Source of the DNA: Candidatus Omnitrophota bacterium
GTDB taxonomy: Bacteria > Omnitrophota > Omnitrophia > Omnitrophales > Aquincolibacteriaceae
Direction: 5' to 3'
NCBI GenBank assembly: GCA_903884815.1
Contig: CAISGE010000004.1
Location: 69,136-114,025 of the forward strand
Length of the DNA: 44,890 bases
Under the pieces are notes generated by a model. It had not been told where the DNA came from and did not search any database. It saw only the letters and a program-made list of their open reading frames with translations. This document shows positions 1 to 7,359 of this stretch, piece by piece. How positions within the stretch are numbered: the first letter of the stretch is position 1; each line of letters starts with the position of its first letter. A program made the position numbers and the translations under genes.

Positions 1-285
1 CGCCAACTGGTCCGTGAACTTAGTCACAAAAGCTTCGCATTCACGCTGATGCTCCGCCGACTTCGAGAAAAAAGGACAATTTTGCTTCCGGTCGAGACGG
101 ACCAAACGATTTTTGCCGTGCTCCTCACAAAGAACAAACCAGCCGACAGGCTTCCCAAATATCTCCGAAAAGGATTCGTACCCCTCCTGCCATTGCGGGT
201 TCGGGAGCAGAAACTTCTCAAGAGGCGTCAAGATTCTCTTGGGTGTCTTCGAAGATTTTCTTTCAGTGAAATTCAGCCCCGGCAT
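1..285 (-). CDS. N-terminal part of an unknown, possibly sensory protein (cut by window edge)
   Basis: An open frame begins with ATG at 285, preceded at good distance by AAGGAAG, and stays open for 95 codons to the left edge, so only the N-terminus is visible. The start lies inside the last codons of the HIT gene (13-base overlap), suggesting translational coupling. After a basic N-terminus the sequence has a compact domain with 'FSEIFGKPVGWFVLCEEHGK' and then 'NCPFF' and 'HQRECEAF'. The spacing of cysteines after a ligand-like core vaguely recalls the PocR sensory domain that precedes histidine kinases or GGDEF proteins, but I cannot confirm this. Function unknown; the coding call is fairly safe because of the start signal and the coupling. 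Confidence 0.6.
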   Translation of the reverse strand, partial: MPGLNFTERKSSKTPKRILTPLEKFLLPNPQWQEGYESFSEIFGKPVGWFVLCEEHGKNRLVRLDRKQNCPFFSKSAEHQRECEAFVTKFTDQLA

Positions 286-827
286 TTGGACTTCCTTTTG
301 AGAGACCTTCGTTTCAACGACGATTCTCCGGCGAGCGCAAATTTGAGAACGTCATAGGCTGACTCCAGCGACTCCGAGATCACCTTGATCCCCGCCACGA
401 CCGGCATAAAATTCACATCACCCTTCCACCGGGGAACAATATGCCAATGCAGATGATCGGGGATCCCCGCCCCCGCCACATCGCCGACATTCATTCCCAC
501 ATTAAACCCCTGCGGACGCATGGCCCTCACGAGCGCCGCGCGCACCTGCTCCAGGACATCAAAAAATTCTGTTTTCTCCGCCACATTCATCTCCGAGAGG
601 CAGCCGATATGGCGTTTGGGGACAATCATGAGATGCCCGTTGTTGTAAGGATAGCGGTTAAGGATGACGGCGTGGTGAACGGCCCTCAGGAGAACAAGGT
701 TGCGTTTGTCTTTCTTGTCCCGCAAAAGCGAGCAAAAAAGGCAGCCGGAACGTTTAACGGAGCTCGAGCGCAGGTACGTCTTGCGCCACGGAGCCCACAT
801 AAGATTTTTCGATCTCGTGAGATTCAT
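273..827 (-). CDS. HIT family hydrolase
   Basis: A 184-residue histidine-triad protein. The motif HLHWHIVPRW (H125, H127, H129) is the HIT nucleotide-hydrolase/transferase active site, and the N-terminal MWAPWR..Y signature followed by CLFC (about residues 29-32, probable zinc ligands) is typical of bacterial HIT proteins of the Ap4A-phosphorylase-like branch. Such enzymes cleave nucleoside polyphosphates or nucleotide conjugates in the cytoplasm. I chose the ATG at 827 because it places the conserved WAPWR ten residues in; an ATG at 800 is also possible, and an upstream ATG at 869 would add non-conserved residues. The gene overlaps the end of the upstream ATPase gene by 74 bases and the next gene's start by 13. 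After the HIT core there is a basic tail rich in K and R. The substrate cannot be told from the sequence. Confidence 0.9.
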   Translation of the reverse strand: MNLTRSKNLMWAPWRKTYLRSSSVKRSGCLFCSLLRDKKDKRNLVLLRAVHHAVILNRYPYNNGHLMIVPKRHIGCLSEMNVAEKTEFFDVLEQVRAALVRAMRPQGFNVGMNVGDVAGAGIPDHLHWHIVPRWKGDVNFMPVVAGIKVISESLESAYDVLKFALAGESSLKRRSLKRKSKCRG

Positions 828-2454
828 GGATTCCTTGAGATGACGGCAAAATAATCTTGGGAAGATCATAAAGGTCCAACAATCCGTTAAGAATTCTCAG
901 GTCCCATAGTTGCAGTTTGGCTTCCTGAGCGATCAACTTCGCGTTCTGGTCGATCCCGTCAAGAACGATAAGGACCTTACCCTGGATCTTACGAAGATGC
1001 TTGAGATCGGCCACGATCTTCTCGATCTCCGGTTCCCCGATCCATTCCTGACCGAGATAAAAAAGCCAACGACCTCGGGACCCGCGTCCCAGTAGCGAAG
1101 AGATCGAATGGGGTAAATGTCTCAGCAAAATAACTTCGGCGAACTGCGGGCAGGGTTGTTTCTTCTGATCGATCTCGACACCATCATTACGGAATTCCCT
1201 GAGCAGAGCTTCAACGCGCAGTCCCAAGTCCTCCTCGGCCATTCTCGAACAAAGATCCAATTCCCGGTTCAACTCATCAAACAAATGCTTCCTGAGTATC
1301 CTCTCTTCTGGAAGGAATGAGGCGTGCCGTTTCTGATAAACTTCGCGCAACCAGAACCGGAAAAGAAAGTCCGGGATGTGATAAAGAGTACCGCTTTTGG
1401 CAACCAGCCCATCTTCCACGAGGCGTTTGAGAACTTTCCGGGTTTCGGCAACGGTCTCCTCGATAAAAGCCGCGATCGGTATGATTTTGTGCCGCCCTTG
1501 GCTGAGCGCAAGCACAGCCCGGACATAGGGTCCGCGAAGTTTCGCAAGTTGAGAGCATTGCTCGAGACGCTTCTCGAAAAGCAGCGAGATGCGTCCCCTC
1601 CGGTCGAAAAGCTCCTGGCAAAAAGCATCCAGAAGAGCCGGACTGCCGACGGTCTGTGGAAATTCCAGGATCTCCATCTGCTCGATCTTCTGGAGAAGGA
1701 GATCTAGATAAAGCGGCTCACCGTCCGTCATTCGGAAAAGGAATTTCATCAATTCATCCGGCCATCGATGTGCGGGCATCCGGGTCGCAAGATACTGTTC
1801 CATCTCCATAAAACCGAACGGCGCTAGCTCAAGCACTTCAAAATTTCCAAAGAGCAACGATAGCTTTTCAAGAAAAATCTCCCGGGCACGATCGACCGAA
1901 GAACTCGTGACCACATAAAGAACGTCCTTGTCGATCATCATCTGTTTTCCAAGCAAAAGAAATGGATCCGAGGCCGGAAGCTTTTCGATAGCCTGGAACT
2001 CATCGATCATGAGGACCACCTTTTTCTCCGTTTCGCGCGCCAAAGTGCCGCAGAGCATTAACATCTCCTTGACCGCCAAGGAATTCTTGTCTTGCCGAAG
2101 GAGTTTCAGAAGATGCTTCACCGCGATCACGGTTTTTGGAATAATGGGCTCAGCTTCCCGAATGAGACCGTTCAGGGTCTTGGGGATATTCAAAGTGCGA
2201 TCGAGTAAAGTCGCACTCAACACCGCGCCCATCCATTGCTGGAGAAGCTGACGGCCATCAATCGTTTCGGCCTTCACATAAACGGGGAGTAGTTTGGGAT
2301 TGCGGGAGATTGACTGAAAAAACTCGCAGAGCAGCTGTGTTTTTCCGACACCTGCGGGGCCAAGGATGCCGACGTTCTGGCGGTAGCCTTTCTCGATATC
2401 ATCGACGCGTTTTTTAAAACGCGCCTGAATAGCTTCTCGCTGGAAAAAAGGCAT
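754..2454 (-). CDS. AAA family ATPase (archaeal-type ATPase/STAND-like) with nuclease-fold-like C-terminus
   Basis: A 566-residue cytoplasmic ATPase. Walker A GPAGVGKT is at residues 32-39 and Walker B VVLMIDEF around 146-153. The arrangement (short N-terminus, P-loop, helical region, then a winged-helix-like segment around 'LKRLVEDGLVAKSGTLYHIPD' minus its first residue) matches the group of ATPases first noted in Archaea (PF01637-like). The last ~110 residues, with 'LWDLRILNGLLDLYDLPKII', resemble the closing part of restriction-endonuclease-fold domains attached to such ATPases, but I do not see a convincing D...ExK catalytic set, so this part may be inactive. The HIT gene starts within its 3' end. 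The role is unknown; these ATPases are often linked to mobile or defence functions, but nothing nearby supports that here. Confidence 0.8.
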   Translation of the reverse strand: MPFFQREAIQARFKKRVDDIEKGYRQNVGILGPAGVGKTQLLCEFFQSISRNPKLLPVYVKAETIDGRQLLQQWMGAVLSATLLDRTLNIPKTLNGLIREAEPIIPKTVIAVKHLLKLLRQDKNSLAVKEMLMLCGTLARETEKKVVLMIDEFQAIEKLPASDPFLLLGKQMMIDKDVLYVVTSSSVDRAREIFLEKLSLLFGNFEVLELAPFGFMEMEQYLATRMPAHRWPDELMKFLFRMTDGEPLYLDLLLQKIEQMEILEFPQTVGSPALLDAFCQELFDRRGRISLLFEKRLEQCSQLAKLRGPYVRAVLALSQGRHKIIPIAAFIEETVAETRKVLKRLVEDGLVAKSGTLYHIPDFLFRFWLREVYQKRHASFLPEERILRKHLFDELNRELDLCSRMAEEDLGLRVEALLREFRNDGVEIDQKKQPCPQFAEVILLRHLPHSISSLLGRGSRGRWLFYLGQEWIGEPEIEKIVADLKHLRKIQGKVLIVLDGIDQNAKLIAQEAKLQLWDLRILNGLLDLYDLPKIILPSSQGIHESHEIEKSYVGSVAQDVPALELR

Positions 2455-2574
2455 TTTAAAATTCCCGTCACTGAGGCGATCGGATTAGGAACACAGGGAA
2501 GACTAGCGCTTCAGGAGTGCCATGAATATAGAATTAAGACAACTTGTTTCGCTCCTTGAAACGGCAACTAACCC

Positions 2575-2724
2575 ATGAAACCCGACATTATTTTCTGTAT
2601 CAAGATCGTCAAAATCGGACGAACCTTATCTTACGATTTTCGAGAGAGAAAGCAAGGACGAAAATCCTTTTTCTATCACTCGAACCATATCTCTTTCCGT
2701 AAAAAAGCTCTCAAAAAAAACTAG
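2575..2724 (+). CDS. possible small basic protein, 49 codons (doubtful)
   Basis: An ATG-to-TAG frame on the plus strand in an otherwise gene-free interval. The predicted peptide is strongly basic with many K, R, F and H residues and a run KKALKKN at the end. There is no recognisable ribosome binding site upstream and no family resemblance. It is listed because it is the only plus-strand frame in the gap and lies upstream, in the same orientation, of the inverted repeat at 2809-2882. It may well be chance. Confidence 0.15.
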   Translation: MKPDIIFCIKIVKIGRTLSYDFRERKQGRKSFFYHSNHISFRKKALKKN

Positions 2725-2808
2725 CCAGGCTCGACAAAGACATACACCCAAAGACGCTACAGACTCTCACAATCGAACAAACGCATGCAGGCGTAAACGA
2801 ACCCCAAA

Positions 2809-2882
2809 ATAACAAATGCCCTGACCAGACCAGTTGTCAGCCCCCCGCCTCCAACCGTTCACATGCCAGGGCAATTTGTTAT
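2809..2882. repeat. bulged inverted repeat, 15/16-base arms
   Basis: The left arm ATAACAAATGCCCTG (2809-2823) pairs with CAGGGCAATTTGTTAT (2867-2882), leaving one unpaired base and a 43-base centre that itself contains GTTG/CAAC. On the minus strand it follows the PTS EIIA-type gene stop at 2905 and ends in TATTTTGGGG, so it could stop or protect that transcript. It lacks the short loop and long T-run of a typical intrinsic terminator. The arms plus one extrahelical base also resemble an attC-like recombination site, but the core boxes match RYYYAAC/GTTRRRY only partly. Confidence 0.6.
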
Positions 2883-2904
2883 ACAAGAAACAAGGCAAAG
2901 AACT

Positions 2905-3387
2905 TCAGACTCCCACCGTCGCAAAGGGCTGCGCAGCAGGCATGATCAACTGATGGATTTCCGCTGAGGTAGCAGCCGCTTTGAGCCGCTCCTGCATATA
3001 GCGGTCACAAAGCACCCACTTGATGTTCTGAAGGATCTGCCGCTTCAGCCGCTCGGAGGCCTCACCCGAGGGAAGAATCAGCAAGAAGACGAAATGCACG
3101 GGTTGCCCGTCCAGCGAAGCATAAGGAATACCTCGAGGGCTTACCGCGAACGCCACAACCGGTTGCTGAACAAGAGGAGAAAAGCAATGAGGAAGAGCAA
3201 TGCCCTGTCCAATAGCTGTAGTCCCGATCTGTTCGCGCAAAAGAAGCAAGTCCAGAATCTTGCGCTTTATGCCACCCGAGAAACCCCTCTCGGGCAACGC
3301 GACAACGATCTTTCTTAGAGCGTCCTCATGATCTGAGGCATCGAGCCCTGGAATAATATTTTCTTCACGCAACAAGGGATGCTTCAT
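2905..3387 (-). CDS. PTS EIIA type-2 (PtsN/fructose-like) domain protein
   Basis: A 160-residue single-domain protein of the phosphotransferase EIIA fructose/mannitol/nitrogen family. The phospho-acceptor is H67 in 'GTTAIGQGIALPH', the family's central signature, followed by the hydrophobic strand 'HFVFLLILPSG'. Stand-alone copies usually act as regulators (PtsN/EIIA-Ntr) rather than sugar transporters, and no EIIB/EIIC, HPr or EI gene is visible here, which fits regulation. The start at 3387 lies inside the end of the upstream small gene (23-base overlap), so the two form a unit. The family assignment is secure; the regulated process is not known. The 11-bp repeats at 3803-3831 upstream may control the pair. 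Confidence 0.88.
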   Translation of the reverse strand: MKHPLLREENIIPGLDASDHEDALRKIVVALPERGFSGGIKRKILDLLLLREQIGTTAIGQGIALPHCFSPLVQQPVVAFAVSPRGIPYASLDGQPVHFVFLLILPSGEASERLKRQILQNIKWVLCDRYMQERLKAAATSAEIHQLIMPAAQPFATVGV

Positions 3388-3709
3388 GGGCGGCTCGATC
3401 CTGTCGTTTTTGTGTGCGGATCTTGGAGACGAGGTGCCTGCGCCACTTCCGGCGCGTGGTCCGTAAATCCAATTTCAGGAACCGGAGAGCTTCGCGTAAA
3501 TTCGGAAAATCCTTAAGACCCGATTCGTCATGCTCATAATAAAGAGCCGAAAGGCGGAATTTTTCGAGTTGCCGCATGCGCTGCTCCACGGAGGGAAGCA
3601 GCTCTATCGCTTCAGCGCTCTCATTCACAGAAATCTCGCGGTAAAAATCCTGCCATTCGGATTCAATTTTGTTAATAAACGGTTTGATTAACTGACCACT
3701 GATTTCCAT
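3365..3709 (-). CDS. hypothetical protein, 114 residues
   Basis: I do not recognise this family. The protein is charged and mostly helical, without signal peptide or membrane segment. The N-terminal half is acidic ('NESAEAIELLPSVEQRMRQL'), the last third very basic ('RTTRRKWRRHLVSKIRTQKR'), which could contact nucleic acid or an acidic partner. It overlaps the PTS EIIA-type gene by 23 bases and is first in that two-gene unit, and its start region follows the repeats at 3803-3831 by about 90 bases. The coding call rests on the overlap, a clean frame and even amino-acid use. It may be a partner of the EIIA protein, by position only. Confidence 0.65.
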   Translation of the reverse strand: MEISGQLIKPFINKIESEWQDFYREISVNESAEAIELLPSVEQRMRQLEKFRLSALYYEHDESGLKDFPNLREALRFLKLDLRTTRRKWRRHLVSKIRTQKRQDRAAHEASLVA

Positions 3710-3802
3710 TTTTAAATCCTTTTCAAGAGGTCTGATTTGGCAACTCTTAGAATTTATTCAACTTTTCTATCTATTACTATTACGAAAGCTAGCAGGAATG
3801 GC

Positions 3803-3831
3803 ATTAAACAATCATTAAACCAGGATTAAAC
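3803..3831. promoter_or_regulatory. three ATTAAAC direct repeats at 11-bp spacing (putative response-regulator binding site)
   Basis: ATTAAAC occurs at 3803-3809, 3814-3820 and 3825-3831, each copy exactly one helical turn (11 bp) after the previous. Direct repeats of about 7 bp at 11-bp steps are how OmpR/PhoB-family regulators bind DNA. The site lies between the sensor-kinase gene and the small-protein/EIIA-type pair, about 95 bases upstream of that pair's start, and the neighbouring response regulator (5365-6039) is of this family. The assignment to that regulator is inference. Confidence 0.5.
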
Positions 3832-3889
3832 GTTTTTAATTATAGAAGAGGACGTCGCTTACTCAAGCGCATGAAAACTTTGATTGGCT

Positions 3890-5374
3890 CTATAGCGAAG
3901 TAAAATCAACGAAGACTTGCGTGCCCTTCCCAAGAGAGCTCTCAAACCTGAGCTTGGCGCCATGAGCGTCAGAAATAGCCTTGACGATACTGAGGCCCAA
4001 TCCAGCGCCATCCTTGGATCGGGCCTGATCCGCTCGAAAAAAGCGAGTGCCAAGATTTTGCAAAGTTTTGGGATCGATCCCCGCACCCGTATCTTCGATA
4101 TTCACCGTCACTTTTTCACGCCCCGAGAGGGTAACACGGGCGATTACCCGACCACCAGACTCTGTGAATTTAATGGCATTATCAAGAAGGTTCGTAAAAA
4201 GACGCTTCAAATAGAGTTCGTCACCGAATACCTGTGCATTAGAAGGAAGCTCCAACTCAAGCGCAATCCCAGACTGACGAGCCCTCTCAAAGCAAAGCTT
4301 ATAGACCTGCTCCAGCACCAGAGACAAAGAAAGACTCTTCTTTTGCAGCACCAGCTGCTTCGCGTCATTGCGGACGAGGAACATAAGATCGTCCACTAAT
4401 CGGATAAGCCCGTTTACCTCTTCACTGATCACCCCGATCGCACGCAAGAGATCCTCCTGTGAACGCGAACGGCGAAGGGCGAGATCGATCTCTCCGCGTA
4501 TAATGGCGAGAGGCGTTTTGAATTCGTGGGAAACGTTGGAACTGAATTCCTGAACAGCACGCGTGGAAGCCTCAAGACGATCGATCATTTCATTCAGGGT
4601 CTCAGCCAACCGGTCCAATTCATCTTGCGTCGAGGTTCGCGGCAAGCGGCTCTTGAGATAGGCAGCCGTGATCTTCCGAGCCTGTTGGATCATCTGATCG
4701 ACAGGTCTCAGGAACCTTTTGGCCAGGAACCAACCGGCAACACATGCCAAAGCAACCCCGAGAGGAATGATTACCGCAATAATAAGTCCAAGCCGAGTCA
4801 GCGTTTTTTTAATCTCATAGAGCGGCTTGGCGATCTGAATAGTAAAAAAGGGCCGATTTCGAAATCGGACCAGATGATAATACAAACGGATTGGATTCTT
4901 CTGAAAATGGATCGTCTGGTAAGAATCCCCTTTTTCCATCAACGCCGAATCACGCTCGTAGTCAGGAAAAAGGATGTCCCGCTCCCACCCTCCGAGATTG
5001 GACCCGACGAGGGATCTATCGAGTCCAACAATACGAACCAAAAAAAGACTTCTCGTGATCCGCCTTTGCTTTCGCTCCCATTCACGGATCGCTTTGGAGA
5101 CTTGCTGCTGGAACTCCGGGGGAAAAGCCAGCACCCCCTTCTCACTCGTGGGCGGCGCCTCGAATCTGCCATCTTGGTGTTCCTCAAATGAAGCAACGAT
5201 ACCCTGCTCAATGCTCTGGGCCTCCGTGAACATGCTCCGCTCAACGTCCCGATAAAGAGCCCTGGCAAGCTCCGTGTACATCAGAAAAGAAAACCCGGCG
5301 AGAAATACCGTCATCATGAACGCGTAGCCAAACGTCAAACGGAACTTGAACGAACGGAATTGCATCATGGACAA
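3890..5374 (-). CDS. sensor histidine kinase (HAMP, HisKA, HATPase; heavy-metal-sensor-like)
   Basis: A 494-residue inner-membrane sensor kinase. It has a first membrane segment around residues 12-32, a periplasmic sensor region to about 185, a second membrane segment ('LGLIIAVIIPLGVALACVAG'), a HAMP linker, a dimerisation domain with phospho-acceptor H283 in SHEFKTPL, an N-box LLDNAIKFTE, and ATP-binding glycine boxes DTGAGI and GAGLGLSIV. Length and layout match the CusS/heavy-metal-sensor group. It overlaps the response-regulator gene by 10 bases, and a cation diffusion facilitator gene is first in the same run, suggesting the pair senses metal ions or envelope stress. The signal itself cannot be read from the sequence. 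It would autophosphorylate and pass phosphate to D51 of the partner. Confidence 0.93.
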   Translation of the reverse strand: MSMMQFRSFKFRLTFGYAFMMTVFLAGFSFLMYTELARALYRDVERSMFTEAQSIEQGIVASFEEHQDGRFEAPPTSEKGVLAFPPEFQQQVSKAIREWERKQRRITRSLFLVRIVGLDRSLVGSNLGGWERDILFPDYERDSALMEKGDSYQTIHFQKNPIRLYYHLVRFRNRPFFTIQIAKPLYEIKKTLTRLGLIIAVIIPLGVALACVAGWFLAKRFLRPVDQMIQQARKITAAYLKSRLPRTSTQDELDRLAETLNEMIDRLEASTRAVQEFSSNVSHEFKTPLAIIRGEIDLALRRSRSQEDLLRAIGVISEEVNGLIRLVDDLMFLVRNDAKQLVLQKKSLSLSLVLEQVYKLCFERARQSGIALELELPSNAQVFGDELYLKRLFTNLLDNAIKFTESGGRVIARVTLSGREKVTVNIEDTGAGIDPKTLQNLGTRFFRADQARSKDGAGLGLSIVKAISDAHGAKLRFESSLGKGTQVFVDFTSL

Positions 5375-6039
5375 GCGAGGCGGTAACCGGTCCCGCGAAT
5401 GGTCTCGATCTTGCTTTTGGTGGGAGTTTCGCCGATCTTTTTTCGGAGGAAATTGATGAAAACATCGATCGTGTTACTCATGGGATCAAAGTGAAGGTCC
5501 CAAACATGCTCCGCGATCGCTGTCCGCGACACGACTTCTCCTGAGTGGCGCATAAGGAACTCTAAAAGTGAAAACTCTTTCTGAGAAAGCGAGATTTCCT
5601 GATCCCCGACCCAAACCTGCCGTTTGATCAGGTCCATCTTGAGATTCGAGCACTGAAGAACGGTCTTGTCCGTTAGATGCGCTGGCCGGCGAAGAAGGGC
5701 CCGAATGCGCGCAAGCAGCTCCTCAAAGCTGAAGGGCTTGGTCAGATAATCATCCGCACCGTGGTCCAATCCTTGGATCTTGTCATCAACAGAATCCTTC
5801 GCGGTGAGGATCAACACTGGCACGGTCTTGCCTTCCTTGCGGATCTTCTGACAAAGATCCACGCCGCTCATTTTGGGGAGCATCCAATCCAGGATCAGCA
5901 GATCGTACTCATTGGTCATGGCATACTCCCAGCCCTTCTCACCGTCGTAGGCAATGTCCACGGCATAATGCTCTTCCTTAAGCCCGCGTTCCAAGAAGCT
6001 TGCCATTTTTTTCTCATCTTCAACGATCAGGATCTTCAT
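5365..6039 (-). CDS. OmpR/PhoB-family response regulator
   Basis: A 224-residue two-domain transcription regulator. The receiver domain has the acidic pair in VEDEKK, phospho-acceptor D51 in LILDWMLP, and the conserved lysine in 'YLTKPFSFEELLARIRALLR'. The C-terminal winged helix (about 125-224) ends in the family's 'IETIRGTGYRL' wing. Sequence style is close to CusR/CopR-type regulators. Its gene follows the cation-efflux gene by 8 bases and overlaps the kinase gene by 10, so the three are almost certainly co-transcribed. OmpR-family proteins bind 11-bp-spaced direct repeats, and such repeats occur just past the kinase gene at 3803-3831. Confidence 0.95.
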   Translation of the reverse strand: MKILIVEDEKKMASFLERGLKEEHYAVDIAYDGEKGWEYAMTNEYDLLILDWMLPKMSGVDLCQKIRKEGKTVPVLILTAKDSVDDKIQGLDHGADDYLTKPFSFEELLARIRALLRRPAHLTDKTVLQCSNLKMDLIKRQVWVGDQEISLSQKEFSLLEFLMRHSGEVVSRTAIAEHVWDLHFDPMSNTIDVFINFLRKKIGETPTKSKIETIRGTGYRLACP

Positions 6040-6047
6040 AAGCTCTC

Positions 6048-6935
6048 CTATTCCCCTTCAGGGTCAAAATGCACCGTAACGTCTGCGTTTGGATGAAGCG
6101 TTTTGATCTTGTCGATCAGCGATTCTGTCATGTCATGAGCCCGTTTAAAATCATCTTCCCCGCGGATCTCAATATGAAAATCCAGGAATACCTGGTTCCC
6201 GACCACCCGGCTGCGCAGATTATGCACGCCAACGACCGAGGCATGATGCCGGAGAATAAGCATCTTCACGGTCTTGAGTTCGGTAAAAGAAAGGCCGCGG
6301 TCCAACAGCTCCGAAACGGACCGTTTCAAAATATGGATCGCCTCTTTAAAAATATAAGAGGCCACCAATATGGAAACGACCAGGTCCCACGCGGCATTGC
6401 CCGTCCACCCGACGAGTGCAAGTGCCAGGACAACACCGACATAAGAAACAAAATCCATCGCGTAGTGGGCTTTTTCCGTCCTCAGGATAAGCGACTGGTT
6501 CTTTTTGGAAAGAACCTGAAGGCGCCACGAAAGAAGAAGTGTCACGATCCCGGAGAAAACGATCACCCCGATCCCCAAGCCGATATCGGAAACAAAACTC
6601 CCGCGGATCAACCTCTTAACGGCCTCCACAATCACAAAAGATCCGCTGGCTCCGATAAAAAGACTTTGAAAAAGGGAAGCCAGGCTCTCAACTTTCCCGT
6701 GTCCATAGGCATGCTCTTCATCGGGCGGCTTGGAAGCAACACGGAAAGCGAAGAAATTTAATGCGGACATCATCATGTCAAGCGTCGAATCCAAGGCGGA
6801 AGCCATGATCGCCATCGAATGAGTCATAAGTCCGGCGGAGAACTTTACAAGGGTCAAAAGAAGCGCTACGCCCACGGACAGAATAATAGCCTGCCGGGCC
6901 TGCTTCAGGTATTGCTCCATCCCCTCCTTCGTCAT
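6048..6935 (-). CDS. cation diffusion facilitator (CDF, FieF/YiiP-like) metal transporter
   Basis: A 295-residue inner-membrane antiporter of the CDF family, which exports Zn2+, Fe2+, Mn2+ or similar ions against protons. The transport site is readable: two aspartates four apart in 'ASALDSTLDMM' on membrane helix 2 and H/D four apart in HYAMD on helix 5, the DD-HD set of YiiP. Six membrane segments span roughly residues 12-215. The cytoplasmic domain has 'VHNLRSRVVGNQVFLDFHIE' and a closing VHFDPEG matching the YiiP dimer-interface zinc ligands. DD-HD does not settle the metal. It leads the run with the regulator and kinase, pointing to metal-responsive efflux. The gap to the receiver gene upstream is 52 bases. 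Confidence 0.93.
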   Translation of the reverse strand: MTKEGMEQYLKQARQAIILSVGVALLLTLVKFSAGLMTHSMAIMASALDSTLDMMMSALNFFAFRVASKPPDEEHAYGHGKVESLASLFQSLFIGASGSFVIVEAVKRLIRGSFVSDIGLGIGVIVFSGIVTLLLSWRLQVLSKKNQSLILRTEKAHYAMDFVSYVGVVLALALVGWTGNAAWDLVVSILVASYIFKEAIHILKRSVSELLDRGLSFTELKTVKMLILRHHASVVGVHNLRSRVVGNQVFLDFHIEIRGEDDFKRAHDMTESLIDKIKTLHPNADVTVHFDPEGE

Positions 6936-6987
6936 TGATAGTTCCTCTTAGTGAAAAGCCAAACGCCCCATCGGACTCGCTGTCGCG

Positions 6988-7356
6988 TTATGCCGCACGC
7001 CCCTTAAGCAGACGGTCGACTTCCATCGCCAACTGCCCCGTTTCAAAAGGCTTGGCAATAAAGGCGTCCGCATGGTGACGGCTCCAAATCGACTGCTCTT
7101 CCGGATAAGCGCTCATCATCAGAACAGGGGTCTTAGCATTCTTCGCGCTCTTCTTGGAATACTCACAAACTTCGTAGCCCGTATGAGCAGGCATATGGAC
7201 ATCGAGAATTAAAAGATCGTAAACATTCTCCTGGATCTTTCGCGTCGCCTGCTTACCGTCAGAAACATATTCGACCTCGTAACCATTCCGGCGCAACCTT
7301 TCCGTCACGATCAAACCCACATCCATTTCGTCATCCGCCACCAATATCTTGGCCAT
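6988..7356 (-). CDS. stand-alone receiver (CheY-like) response regulator
   Basis: A 122-residue single receiver domain without output domain. The acidic pocket (ADDE at residues 7-10), phospho-acceptor D52 in LLILDVHMP, the switch serine in LMMSAY and the lysine in IAKPFE are all present, so it should be phosphorylatable. Start at 7356 is only 3 bases after the mutL stop, so it belongs to the mutS-mutL transcript. Single receivers act by protein contact or as phosphorelay intermediates. Why one is attached to mismatch-repair genes is unknown; it could instead serve the adjacent two-component system. Confidence 0.9.
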   Translation of the reverse strand: MAKILVADDEMDVGLIVTERLRRNGYEVEYVSDGKQATRKIQENVYDLLILDVHMPAHTGYEVCEYSKKSAKNAKTPVLMMSAYPEEQSIWSRHHADAFIAKPFETGQLAMEVDRLLKGRAA

Positions 7357-7359
7357 AAT

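Larger units (their letters stand above)
2455..2904. other. 450-base intergenic stretch
   Basis: No confident gene is present. It holds the doubtful 49-codon frame at 2575-2724, a bulged inverted repeat at 2809-2882, and the presumed promoter region of the minus-strand ATPase gene, in which I could not fix -35/-10 elements with confidence. The 2620-2760 part is rich in A and in GAAA/AAAG runs on the plus strand. Confidence 0.6.

Noticed and set aside
2781..2794. ACGC...GCGT imperfect palindrome
   Set aside because: Four-base arms only; expected by chance.
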